Shown here: positions 31,443 through 39,931 of the stretch, piece by piece
How positions within the stretch are numbered: the first letter of the stretch is position 1
Layout of the letters: each line of letters opens with the position of its first letter
Origin: Rhizobiaceae bacterium
GTDB taxonomy: Bacteria > Pseudomonadota > Alphaproteobacteria > Rhizobiales > Rhizobiaceae
DNA length: 57,616 nt
Direction: 5' to 3'
Assembly (NCBI GenBank): GCA_014238155.1
Contig: JABABQ010000031.1
Location: 1-57,616 of the forward strand
Made by a program: the position numbers and the translations under genes
The notes under the pieces: generated by a model
What the model saw: the letters and a program-made list of their open reading frames with translations, nothing else
What the model was told of the DNA's origin: nothing
The model's database searches: none

Positions 31443-31985
31443 ATGAATATTCGTGAACTATTAACACCGCTGCTTGGATTGACTTGCGCTGTTACACTCG
31501 CAGCAACATTTTCCGCTCCCGCTCATGCAAGCAAGGAAAAGGCTCGCTACACATCCGATAATTGCAAATCTGCGACGGCTCGGTGTGGCGCGATTATATA
31601 TGGCAACGGTGGTGGCTACACGGTGCAACCGGTCAAACTCAACGCCGACTCGAAACAGCCAAGTGGCGTGACCGTCAATGCCAATTGCGTTGGCGTGGAT
31701 GCAGAACTCGACTACGGCGTCAACCTGGATCAGTATGTCGTATTCATTGTTCCCGCCAATTGTGCCTACCGTCTGAAAATCAAGATAGTGACCGGGCCGT
31801 CCAAAGACAGACACTTGTTTCTGACACCGGGATGCCAAATTCGGGCGACGACCAAAGGTACAACGCAGCAAAACAAGTGGAAAAATATAGATGTCCGATG
31901 GATCAAAGGCAAAAAGCCTACCGACGCCCCTTCCAATCCTCAGGATGCTGATGGCCATAAATGCGGGTCGTTGGGCAACATGTAG
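31443..31985 (+). CDS. Small exported protein with six cysteines, unknown family
   Basis: 180 residues beginning with a clear Sec signal peptide (APAHAS cleavage near residue 30) and an AGGGG ribosome site. The mature part holds six cysteines in NCKS, ARCG, NCVG, NCAY, GCQI and HKCG contexts, which suggests three disulfides in the periplasm or outside the cell. There are no membrane segments and no recognised domain. It lies divergent from the orphan secretin and next to a VasI/TagO-like exported protein, so it may belong to the same surface or secretion locus. No function assigned. Confidence 0.75.
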   Translation: MNIRELLTPLLGLTCAVTLAATFSAPAHASKEKARYTSDNCKSATARCGAIIYGNGGGYTVQPVKLNADSKQPSGVTVNANCVGVDAELDYGVNLDQYVVFIVPANCAYRLKIKIVTGPSKDRHLFLTPGCQIRATTKGTTQQNKWKNIDVRWIKGKKPTDAPSNPQDADGHKCGSLGNM

Positions 31986-32098
31986 CCCAGGCTTCACATT
32001 GAACGATTTCAGGAACAGCCGAACAGACAATTGCATCTGACAGGTGCTGGCTCACGTCACCGTTCATTCAGTTTCAACACCTGCCGGGATGGAATACC

Positions 32099-32776
32099 AT
32101 GACCAACTACTACCTCTTGATGATCGCCAAGCTCGCGGTTATCCCCTTGTTGGCATCTGTCAATGCAGCGGCCCAAACATCTTCAACAACACCCAAATCT
32201 GTTAGCCCGATCGCCAATCCTGACGCAATTTCCTGTTTGGACCAGGTAACCGACAAAGACCGATTGAAATGCTACGACAAACTGTTCAAAGAGCAGAAAA
32301 GCCAAACCAAAAATACAAAATCCAAAAGCCAATGGGTGATTAACAGTTCGGTATCATCGTGGACCGGCGAGCCCACTGTAATCGCCACGGTGAAATCCCA
32401 AAGGGCCGCCCAGTGCGGCATTGACGTCTGGAAACCGATAGAATTGGTGGTGAGTTGCCGGGATAACCGCACAATCCTGCATATTGCGTCAAGCCATTGT
32501 TACATGGGCTCCAATATGTGGGATACAAAAATTGCCGTTAGATACCGCGTTGACAAGCAAAAGCCGGTGAGCACCGATATGCAGGAGATTGGCATCGGAA
32601 AGGCGTTTGGGCTTCACGAAAATGCTGATGTTATCAAATTCGCCAAGAAACTCTATTCCTCCAAGCACCTGCGAATAGAATTTGCCACGCTATTGCACCC
32701 CAATGTGCAAGTCACTTTCCCCATTTTGGATACCCAAAAAGCCCTGGCTCCGGTGCGCAAAGCCTGCAACTGGTAG
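32099..32776 (+). CDS. VasI/TagO-like exported protein
   Basis: 225 residues with a Sec signal (cleavage near VNAAA-QTSS, about residue 25). The early motif CLDQVTDKDRLKCYDKLF (about 44-61) is typical of VasI/TagO proteins associated with type VI secretion. A central W...SS..D-like beta region and a C-terminal half with single cysteines (QCGID, VVSCRD, SHCYM) follow. TagO is an outer-membrane-side helper that recruits assembly factors in some type VI systems, but many VasI-domain proteins lie outside such loci. No type VI genes are visible here. It follows the Cys-rich exported gene by 113 bases in the same direction and may be co-transcribed with it. Confidence 0.65.
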   Translation: MTNYYLLMIAKLAVIPLLASVNAAAQTSSTTPKSVSPIANPDAISCLDQVTDKDRLKCYDKLFKEQKSQTKNTKSKSQWVINSSVSSWTGEPTVIATVKSQRAAQCGIDVWKPIELVVSCRDNRTILHIASSHCYMGSNMWDTKIAVRYRVDKQKPVSTDMQEIGIGKAFGLHENADVIKFAKKLYSSKHLRIEFATLLHPNVQVTFPILDTQKALAPVRKACNW

Positions 32777-33209
32777 CCGCTGGTTTGAGTTCGGCGGTGT
32801 CTGGCAAGGGTTGAAGTTGCACCATGCAACGAGAGTTGCTTGAAAAAAATGGTGCCGATGGTTAGGAAATAGGCCAGCGCCACGCTAATCCAACTTGCTT
32901 TCGGGTGAGATCGTGGACGAGCGGTATTTATGGTCTGTATGTAAACACTTGGTATCGATGGCGTTTTGTCACCGAACGGTGAAGCACCCGCGACCCAGTT
33001 GGTATCGACAGGGACCAAATTCCACCTAAAACCTCCCCACAACACACCGTGCTCAACGCGGTTTTAGCAGCACACTAACGTTGCAATCACGCGGAACCAC
33101 AAATATCCGCGGACGGAAACATTCCGTGGTTGTTGCTAACTGCACGGGACAACGGGCTGCTTCGATTTCGCCGCTCAAATGTTTGGACAGGCAGAGTTGA
33201 AGCTTCTGC
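32777..33209. other. Spacer without recognised gene
   Basis: Convergent ends of the VasI-like gene and the membrane protein gene. Small inverted repeats occur (GTTGCA-CCA-TGCAAC near 32816 and ACGGAA-ACA-TTCCGT near 33115), possibly weak transcription stops. No coding frame is supported. Confidence 0.35.
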
Positions 33210-33947
33210 CTAGCAATGATCGCCCTCGACCAGCTTCATCGCAGGGCCATCCATGACCATACTGTAGTTCTTGTATTTCGGCCATCTGCCCTTAAGGGTT
33301 CTTTTGAACGTTTTCTTTGCGGAGGCGCGCAATCCGGGGTCGGTGATGCCGTTAATGACATCTTTTTGATCTTTCATCATCTTCTTGCACATTTTACCGG
33401 CTTCAAACCCGTCCACCAGTTTGACAGCCCCATAGGCAGCGCCGACGACGGCGCCCGCCGCCACCACTCCTGCGCCAACCGAAATGCCCACCGCACCAAC
33501 CAACCCCGCATCCGCAGCAATAATGATCATCATGGTTACCGTACTGCCGCTGGCATACCCAAGCGCAATGCCGGCACCGACTGAGGTCGGAACCCAAACA
33601 GCCGCCTGGTTTTTCACGCTATTCAAAAACTTTTTGACGGACCCGGCATCCAGCCCCGAAAACATTTTACATCGCTTGCTTGAGCCACAGGAAAAACGCT
33701 CCTTTTCGCCAGGAGAAATTCGTCTGGCGTGATACGGGACCAGAAGCAGGCTATCGGTTTTGTCGTAGGCGCACATCACTATTTTTATCTTCGTGCAATT
33801 TCGAACAGCAAGTCGGTTGAGCCCGTTTACATCGGCAAGGGCAGCGGGCGCCAAAAACGATACAAACAGCAATGCTGCGACCGAACATACAACCGGCCAT
33901 TTCTTTGACCAAATTCCTTGGAACACGGATGAATAAAAAGCGTGCAT
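33210..33947 (-). CDS. Exported or membrane protein with Gly/Ala-rich hydrophobic hairpin, unknown family
   Basis: 245 residues from the ATG at 33947, chosen for the GGAGG seven bases upstream; an in-frame start 23 codons earlier lacks one. A signal peptide or first membrane segment covers about 14-38 (VAALLFVSFLAPAALA). Four cysteines follow (NCTK, MCAY, SCGSSKRCK). About residues 115-180 form a long Gly/Ala/Val-rich stretch resembling two glycine-zipper helices (GAGIALGYASGS, then GAVGISVGAGVVAAGAVVG). The C-terminal 65 residues are strongly basic. The hairpin resembles membrane-inserting segments of pore-forming or channel proteins, but no family was recognised and no immunity-like partner is adjacent. 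Confidence 0.65.
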   Translation of the reverse strand: MHAFYSSVFQGIWSKKWPVVCSVAALLFVSFLAPAALADVNGLNRLAVRNCTKIKIVMCAYDKTDSLLLVPYHARRISPGEKERFSCGSSKRCKMFSGLDAGSVKKFLNSVKNQAAVWVPTSVGAGIALGYASGSTVTMMIIIAADAGLVGAVGISVGAGVVAAGAVVGAAYGAVKLVDGFEAGKMCKKMMKDQKDVINGITDPGLRASAKKTFKRTLKGRWPKYKNYSMVMDGPAMKLVEGDHC

Positions 33948-34569
33948 TGCAGCCTCCACATGGTGATTACCCGGGGATGTGCCGGATAGACGGAGCCTGA
34001 TCGAACATTGTTGCACAGATTCTGCATGGTCGGGCCCGCCATTGCTTAGATATAATCCAAGGCCTGCAGATCCGCATTCCCTGGTGGCTTTTTGCCCAAC
34101 CCACTTCAGGAATATTCAATTCACTATTTTCAATTGTTTGCACCTAACCTTAGGTTTTTCTTATTTGTATTGTCAAGGTAAAGTTGGAATAGCCTAAATC
34201 TTCTAATATTCATCGCGTCATAAGTATGATTCTTTGTATTGTTCTTCGGATATATAAAATTATATTTCGCATTCAAGAGTTTGGCGCCCGGCATCACCGA
34301 ACAGAATTTCGGGCGCTGTCCAACTCAGAAGTCAGAGCCTCCCAGAAACAACGGGCGTGTCAATTCTGCAAATGCGCCAAGATCTGCATGAAGCCCAACG
34401 CTGCCCCGACAACTGTGTCGTGCATGGCACAAATCTAAACGAAGACATTTGTCCAACAGCCAAATGCCTCCATCGATGCCAACTATCTGCTCTGGATAAT
34501 TATGGATGTCCTGTCGTCAATACAGCCTCGGCTCGATGATCAATCAGTCAACATGTACCGCGATAACCT
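33948..34569. other. AT-rich spacer without recognised gene
   Basis: About 620 bases between the membrane protein and frcA. The central part (34120-34270) is notably AT-rich and likely holds the promoter of the membrane-protein gene. Short frames on the plus strand have no ribosome site or family signature. Confidence 0.35.
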
Positions 34570-35355
34570 TTAGGCGGCGACGGCCTCTGGTGGCGGTTCT
34601 TTGGCACCGGTCATGAACGCAACGGCATCAGACATGGAATAATCCTTGGGATCAATTACGCATAACCGACTGCCGAGACGATGCACATGTATGCGGTCAG
34701 CTACCTCAAAAACATGGGGCATGTTGTGGGAGATCAAGATGATGGGAATGCCGCGCGATCGAACGTCCTGAATCAGCTCCAATACCCGTCGAGATTCTTT
34801 CACACCCAGCGCCGCGGTTGGCTCGTCCATGATGATAACTTTCGAACCGAACGCAGCAGCACGAGCGACGGCAACGCCCTGTCGCTGGCCTCCCGACAGG
34901 GTTTCCACCGGTTGCCCGATATTCTGGATGGTCAGCAACCCAAGCTCAGACAGCTTGTCACGGGCCAGTTTCTCCATTTTCTGATGGTCTAGCTTGCGGA
35001 AAACACTTCCCAGAATGCCCGATTTGCGGATTTCCCGGCCCAGAAACATATTGTCGGATATCGACAATGCGGGAGACAACGCAAGATTTTGGTAAACCGT
35101 CTCAATGCCAGCATTACGCGCATCATCCGGTGACTGGAAATGAATTTCCTTGCCATCTAGTTCTATTGTTCCATGATCAGGAGTAACCGCACCAGAGATC
35201 GCCTTAATCAAAGTGGATTTTCCAGCGCCGTTATCGCCGATGATACCCAGCACTTCCCCGGGATACAGATCGAAATCTGCACCGTTCATCGCTACAACGG
35301 TACCATAGCGTTTCATCAGGCCACGGGTTCTTAATACTGGTTGAGCTGAGCTCAT
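34570..35355 (-). CDS. frcA: Sugar ABC transporter ATP-binding protein, FrcA type
   Basis: 261-residue single-domain ATPase of a CUT2 sugar importer. Walker A is GDNGAGKST (near residue 42), the Q-loop lies in ETVYQNLAL, the signature is LSGGQRQ, Walker B is VIIMDEPTAALG and the switch His is in LISHNM. It energises FrcC with FrcB as receptor, importing fructose and related sugars in rhizobia. The start at 35355 matches FrcA length and has GGAGG eight bases upstream. An alternative ATG at 35379 overlaps the frcC stop as ATGA and also has a GGAGG, so the start is not certain. It is the last gene of frcBCA; the kinase gene found after frcA in some rhizobia is absent. Confidence 0.9.
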   Translation of the reverse strand: MSSAQPVLRTRGLMKRYGTVVAMNGADFDLYPGEVLGIIGDNGAGKSTLIKAISGAVTPDHGTIELDGKEIHFQSPDDARNAGIETVYQNLALSPALSISDNMFLGREIRKSGILGSVFRKLDHQKMEKLARDKLSELGLLTIQNIGQPVETLSGGQRQGVAVARAAAFGSKVIIMDEPTAALGVKESRRVLELIQDVRSRGIPIILISHNMPHVFEVADRIHVHRLGSRLCVIDPKDYSMSDAVAFMTGAKEPPPEAVAA

Positions 35356-35375
35356 TTTTTCACCCTCCAGTGTGG

Positions 35376-36455
35376 TCATCGCGTGGCCCTCCGCAGCCAT
35401 TGATCGAGCGCAACCGCAATCAATACCAGATTGCCCGCTGCAAACATTTGCCAATAGTCGTCCACTCCAGCCAGGGCGAGACCGGTATTGAATACACCAA
35501 CTATCATCGCTCCCAGGACGGAGCCAGGAATTGAACCACGGCCTCCAAACAGGGATGTGCCGCCAATCACCACAGCGGTGATGCTTCCCAAATTGATGTC
35601 GTCAAATGAGATCGGCGAGACAGAACCAACGCGACCAATGGATATCCATGCCCCAAAGCCACAAATCAGACCCGCGGTCGCATAGACCGAAATCAAGGTA
35701 CGCTTGGTCCGAATACCCGAAAGCAAAGCTGCGTCCGGATCGTCACCGATGGCGTGAACATGACGTCCCCACGCGGTGTGGGTGAGAATATACCAGAAAA
35801 GAATGGCCAACAGGATCAACGCCACACCACCGAATGTGATTGTCGCACCAAACGCTTTAAAACCGTTGCCGAACCAAAGAAGAAAAGGCGCGTTGGCCTC
35901 AATGTCGGCGTTGCGGACTGATTCTGAATGGGAATACCAGAGCTTAAGAGCTGTAAAGACGCTCAGGGTGCCGAGCGTCACAATGAACGGCGGCAAGCGC
36001 ACAATGGTGACCAATACACCATTGATCCACCCCATAATTGCTCCCACCGCCATGCCTATTGCAACGGCAAGAGGCACCGGCACACCGGAATGAACCGCCA
36101 GGTTACCCATTACAAGCGCAGAAACCACAAGAATTGCGCCGACTGAAAGGTCGATACCTGCAGTCAGGATTATCAGGGTCTGGGCAATGGCAATCACCCC
36201 GATGACTGTTACTTGCTGCAACACAAGACTGAGTACATAGGGTGACAGAAATCGCGGTGCTATAATGCCGAACGCCAATACGCTGACAATCAAAACACAA
36301 GCCGGAATTAAAGTTGGATAAGCGTGCAGTTTGGCACGAATTCGAGCCAACAACGTGTGATCATCACGCTCGAATGTTGCCACCGCATCGTCTGCCGCTT
36401 CGAGCCCCGCCTCATAGTCGGAAGCCGCGGTTTTGCTCGCTACTGGGTCAGACAT
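35376..36455 (-). CDS. frcC: Sugar ABC transporter permease, FrcC type
   Basis: 359-residue CUT2 family permease with a polar N-terminal 45 residues and 8-10 membrane helices. The conserved LTAGIDLSVGAILV segment (about 113-126) and GGTSLFGGRGSIPGS near 300 are the family signatures that contact the ATPase. An AGGGGAAA ribosome site precedes the ATG. The stop overlaps one candidate frcA start. It follows frcB after a 100-base spacer that contains a hairpin. Confidence 0.92.
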   Translation of the reverse strand: MSDPVASKTAASDYEAGLEAADDAVATFERDDHTLLARIRAKLHAYPTLIPACVLIVSVLAFGIIAPRFLSPYVLSLVLQQVTVIGVIAIAQTLIILTAGIDLSVGAILVVSALVMGNLAVHSGVPVPLAVAIGMAVGAIMGWINGVLVTIVRLPPFIVTLGTLSVFTALKLWYSHSESVRNADIEANAPFLLWFGNGFKAFGATITFGGVALILLAILFWYILTHTAWGRHVHAIGDDPDAALLSGIRTKRTLISVYATAGLICGFGAWISIGRVGSVSPISFDDINLGSITAVVIGGTSLFGGRGSIPGSVLGAMIVGVFNTGLALAGVDDYWQMFAAGNLVLIAVALDQWLRRATR

Positions 36456-36505
36456 AGTTTCCGTTTCCCCTGATGCCGGATATTGGGTTCAGCCAGTTAA
36501 ACAAA

Positions 36506-36525
36506 GGGCGACAAAACTGTCGCCC
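36506..36525 (-). promoter_or_regulatory. Intercistronic hairpin between frcB and frcC
   Basis: Eight-pair stem GGGCGACA/TGTCGCCC with a 4-base loop, read on the minus strand and followed by TTTGTTT. It lies 30 bases after the frcB stop. It would act as a partial terminator or mRNA stabiliser, giving more binding protein than permease. Confidence 0.65.
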
Positions 36526-36557
36526 CCTGAATGAATTTTTCTGTGTTTATTTTGCTG

Positions 36558-37577
36558 TTAGCCCCAGCAGAGGTCAGTGCCTTTTGCAGTATCGATCGAG
36601 GGAACACCGTCTACTGGCTGGTCGGTTACCAGGTTAACGCCGGTGTTGAAGAAGGTGAGTCCTTGCGACGCCGTTGGCTTGGTTCCGTCCTTGGCAAAAG
36701 CAGCAATCGCTTCAATGCCCTTAGATGCCATCAACAAAGGATATTGCTGCGAAGTAGCTCCGATGACGCCCGATTTGACGCTCGCAACACCAGGGCAACC
36801 GCCGTCAACGGAGACAATCAGCACACCTTTTTCCTTACCGGCTTTTTTCAACGCCTGATAAGCGCCTTCCGCGGCTGGTTCGTTAATGGTGAAGACAACA
36901 TTCATGTCAGGTTCTTTGGCGAGCAGATTTTCAACCGCCGTCACGCCACCTTCTGGGTTCGCATTTGAAGTCTCGTGGCCAATCACGCGTGGGTCGGTCT
37001 CGGATCCCATGACTTTCAGATCAGGGACCTCAATGCCAAATCCGACCAAAAACCCAGTATCCCGCTGGACATCAACCGAGATATTGTCCTTGTTGATATT
37101 GAGCATGCCGATCTTGGCATCCTTCGCAGCATCGCCAAGTTTTGCTTTCGCCCATTTACCGATCAACAGTCCAGCTTCAAAATTATCGGTTGCAAATGTG
37201 ATGTCCTGGGCCTCGGAGTCAGCCAGCTCAGTATCGAGGGCGATCACCAGGATGCCTTCAGCCCGAGCCTTTTTCAAAGCAGGAGCCACTGAATCATTGG
37301 AGGGGGTGATTAAAATCCCCTTGGCACCTGCCGCAATGCAGTTTTCAATGGCGGTAATCTGTGGTGCAGCGTCGCCGTCAATTTTTCCCGCATAGGAACT
37401 GAGTGCGATGCCAGCCTCAGTGGCCTGAGCTTCAGCACCTTCCTTCATCTTGACGAAAAACGGATTGGTGTTGTTCTTGGTGATGAGGCATGCCGCGGTT
37501 TCTGCCTGGGCAGATCCGATGGACGCCACTGTTAATGCGAGCGCGCCGAGCGCAGAGCTGATAATTGATTTCTTCAA
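36558..37577 (-). CDS. frcB: Sugar ABC transporter substrate-binding protein, FrcB type
   Basis: Periplasmic receptor, 339 residues. The start is a TTG at 37577 because GGAGG lies seven bases upstream and it gives a perfect signal peptide ending SAQA-ETAA. The mature protein is close to rhizobial FrcB throughout: [72 protein letters not shown] and the last residues CWG. FrcB binds fructose, mannose and ribose in the rhizobia where it was studied. Its gene leads frcBCA and faces a ROK regulator gene across a palindrome-rich spacer. Confidence 0.92.
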   Translation of the reverse strand: MKKSIISSALGALALTVASIGSAQAETAACLITKNNTNPFFVKMKEGAEAQATEAGIALSSYAGKIDGDAAPQITAIENCIAAGAKGILITPSNDSVAPALKKARAEGILVIALDTELADSEAQDITFATDNFEAGLLIGKWAKAKLGDAAKDAKIGMLNINKDNISVDVQRDTGFLVGFGIEVPDLKVMGSETDPRVIGHETSNANPEGGVTAVENLLAKEPDMNVVFTINEPAAEGAYQALKKAGKEKGVLIVSVDGGCPGVASVKSGVIGATSQQYPLLMASKGIEAIAAFAKDGTKPTASQGLTFFNTGVNLVTDQPVDGVPSIDTAKGTDLCWG

Positions 37578-37705
37578 GGTTTTTCCTCCAGTTTTTCCCA
37601 ATCGTGCCGCAAGAGTCAGTGTGACTGTGTTGATATGCAAAGCCCGCTGGGAGAATGTTAAATCTATGCACCCCAATAGGGTTCCATGAATCAGGCTACT
37701 CTGTC

Positions 37706-37734
37706 AATAAATAAATCAATTTGATTTATTTATT
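37706..37734. promoter_or_regulatory. 29-bp perfect palindrome, probable ROK-repressor operator
   Basis: Arms AATAAATAAATCAA (37706-37719) and its exact complement (37721-37734) flank one base. It lies midway between divergent frcB and the ROK regulator gene. A TTGACA on the minus strand (37702-37707) overlaps its edge as a possible frcB -35 box, so binding would block transcription. ROK repressors bind AT-rich palindromes of this kind. Confidence 0.75.
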
Positions 37735-37761
37735 AAGAAATGTAACTCTTCTCAGGTTGAA

Positions 37762-37782
37762 GCTGGCAAATAGTTTGCCAGC
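37762..37782. promoter_or_regulatory. Second perfect palindrome upstream of the ROK gene
   Basis: Arms GCTGGCAAA (37762-37770) and TTTGCCAGC (37774-37782) with a 3-base centre, 39 bases before the ROK start. It differs in sequence from the 29-bp site, so it may be bound by a different regulator (LacI-like or catabolite-type) or fold in the ROK mRNA leader. Confidence 0.55.
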
Positions 37783-37820
37783 ATTCGAAATTGAACTCCT
37801 CCAAGTAAATCTAATTTACG

Positions 37821-39032
37821 ATGACAAAACAAATGCTTGATGGAATCGAAGATCTGACAGGTGGTGCGAACCAAAGACGCGTTCGAGACTATAACGAGCG
37901 TCTGGTGCTCTCCTTTGTTCGGCGACATGGTAGCCTATCGAAGTCTGAGATTGCTCGAAAATCGGGCCTGTCAGCTCAAACTGTATCCGTCATTATGCGC
38001 TCGCTGGAACGGGACGGATTGTTGCTGCGTGGCGAACCGCGACGCGGCAAAGTCGGGCAACCTTCCATTCCGATGCGGCTTAATCCTGGTGGTGTTTTTT
38101 CAGTTGGGCTTAAAATTGGACGCAGAAGCGCAGACCTTGTTCTCGTCGACTTCATTGGCCAAGAGCGCGCGGCGGTCAGCAAGACATTTGCCTATCCCAT
38201 CCCCTCCGACCTGATCACCTTTTCGAAAATTGGCTTGGCGAAATTATTCGAAAGACTCTCTGCGGATGAACTTAAGCGGATTGCGGGAATTGGCGTCTCA
38301 ATGCCGTTTGAGTTGTGGAACTGGGCTGAGAAGATAGGGGCGCCGGAAGAACAAATGATTGAATGGAAGCATTTTGACTTTCAATCCGAATTGGCACAAA
38401 TGACCAATTTGCCTGTGTTTGTCCAAAATGATGCCACATCAGCCTGCGGTGCCGAATTGATTTTCGGGCGTGGTGCTGAATTATCCGACTTTGTCTACTT
38501 CTTCATTGGCACTTTTATCGGAGGAGGCGTTGTGTTGAATCACAGCGTTTATTCAGGCCGAACCGGCAATGCCGGCGCCTTTGGCTCCATGCCGGTTATA
38601 GTTGGTGGTGGAAAGCCGACTTCTCTGATTGATCACGCTTCGGTTTTCACCCTGGAAATGCGCCTCAGTGAAAATGGTATCGACTTATCTCCACAATGGC
38701 GGGAACCGGAAGAATGGCATTCTCTGGGCCCGGTTCTGGACGCATGGATCGACGATATTGCCCGTCACCTGGCCTGGGCAATCGTTGCCTCCTGCGCGGT
38801 CATCGACTTTCAGGCTGCGGTTATCGACGGAGCATTCCCGCCTGACATCCGCAAAAATATTGTCCGAGCCATCCAAGCCGAAGTTTCAAAACTTGACACC
38901 CGCGGGATCAATGATCCTGTCGTCCTTGAGGGAATGGTGGGTCGAGGCGCCCGAGCCCTTGGGGGGGCCAGCCTGCCGCTGTTTTCACGTTTTCTTCTGG
39001 ACCAAAAGGTTCTCTTTAAAGGTATCGAATAA
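37821..39032 (+). CDS. ROK family transcriptional regulator
   Basis: 403 residues. The N-terminal winged helix-turn-helix (about 28-75, KSEIARKSGLSAQTVSVIMRSLE as its core helices) is followed by a ROK sugar-sensing domain with NDATSACGAE and GTFIGGGVVLN phosphate/ATP-site motifs. It most likely represses frcBCA and itself through the intergenic palindrome and is released by the imported sugar or its phosphate. No zinc-binding CxCGxxGC cluster is evident, which is common in regulator rather than kinase members. It overlaps the next gene as TAATG. Confidence 0.88.
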   Translation: MTKQMLDGIEDLTGGANQRRVRDYNERLVLSFVRRHGSLSKSEIARKSGLSAQTVSVIMRSLERDGLLLRGEPRRGKVGQPSIPMRLNPGGVFSVGLKIGRRSADLVLVDFIGQERAAVSKTFAYPIPSDLITFSKIGLAKLFERLSADELKRIAGIGVSMPFELWNWAEKIGAPEEQMIEWKHFDFQSELAQMTNLPVFVQNDATSACGAELIFGRGAELSDFVYFFIGTFIGGGVVLNHSVYSGRTGNAGAFGSMPVIVGGGKPTSLIDHASVFTLEMRLSENGIDLSPQWREPEEWHSLGPVLDAWIDDIARHLAWAIVASCAVIDFQAAVIDGAFPPDIRKNIVRAIQAEVSKLDTRGINDPVVLEGMVGRGARALGGASLPLFSRFLLDQKVLFKGIE

Positions 39033-39463
39033 TGCTGATAGGCATCAATCCAATCCTAAGTCCCGATCTCCTGGCAACTATGAGAGGGATGGGTCACGGC
39101 GACGAACTTGCAATTGTGGATGGGAACTATCCCGCACTCGCCCATGCTCGGAGGTTGATACGATTGGATGGCCTGCACATCGTGCCAGTGCTTGACGCAA
39201 TTTTGAGCGTACTGCCTGTCGATGATTTTACCGACGAGGCGTTGTTCAGATCGACGGTCGGTGACGATGCGGAGGCCCTGCATGACATCCACCATCAGAT
39301 GCTGGCAACCTGCAGCAGACATGCTCCAGAAGTTGGTGTTTTGCCGTTGGTTGGCGGCGCCTTTTATCAACGCGTCAAGGACTGCCACACACTCGTGTCG
39401 ACAAGCGAACCGCAGTTGTATGCCAATATGATAATTCGCAAAGGCGTCATCCGTCCCGGATAA
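39032..39463 (+). CDS. RbsD/FucU family sugar mutarotase
   Basis: 143-residue decamer-type mutarotase that interconverts sugar anomers so that uptake or phosphorylation is not limiting. The conserved GMGHGDELAIVDGNYP segment (about 19-34) carries the catalytic His and Asp, and the C-terminal YANMIIRKGVI matches the family end (substrate-contact Tyr and Asn). FucU and RbsD members are hard to separate by eye; the length and ending favour the FucU side. Translation is coupled to the ROK gene. Its presence suggests the Frc-type system here imports a sugar with slow mutarotation such as ribose or fucose, or fructose. Confidence 0.85.
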   Translation: MLIGINPILSPDLLATMRGMGHGDELAIVDGNYPALAHARRLIRLDGLHIVPVLDAILSVLPVDDFTDEALFRSTVGDDAEALHDIHHQMLATCSRHAPEVGVLPLVGGAFYQRVKDCHTLVSTSEPQLYANMIIRKGVIRPG

Positions 39464-39931
39464 GTTGCAAACGCTGACATTGGCGATGGCGTGCATGGAG
39501 CAACATTTTGGCAGATTAATTGTAGTTTGTCCGATGAGCCGACTTTGGCATACTATGTCGCTCCCAGCCGGTATCTACAGCTTACAGATTCTTGCTGCCC
39601 AAAAAAGGATGTTGAAAAACTCCCCTTCCCTACCGTTGGCTTTTCAGGGTTTTTAGCTTGTGATACACCCCACTCAACACACACAAGGTGCTGTCCTGGT
39701 GCATCTCCAACTCTGTGGAACCTGTGTTGATGCGCTGAACGAAGCGATCCGCAAACTGGCGCGCCTGAAATCATGAGCAAAGGGCTCACAATTTACCAGC
39801 ACGAAATGGGCATCGTTCCTCAAGCACCACAATCTGGAACACTCGAAGAGCAGACGTGGTAACTGCCATTTCATTGACGACGGACAATCTTTTGCCAAAC
39901 GCCCCAAGCGCTGAATAAGATCTGAATTGTG
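39464..39931. other. Spacer with an isolated IS1182-like terminal motif
   Basis: No supported gene. The 12-base string GTTGAAAAACTC at 39611-39622 is identical to the terminal-repeat core of the IS1182-type element at 54304-55845, suggesting a leftover IS end. A minus-strand frame across 39674-39907 looks Cys- and Arg-rich and unconvincing. Confidence 0.4.

Noticed and set aside
39674-39907. A 77-codon minus-strand frame that at first looked like a transposase piece
   Set aside because: Its Cys/Arg-rich product matches no transposase motif I know and has no ribosome site; kept only as part of a spacer note.
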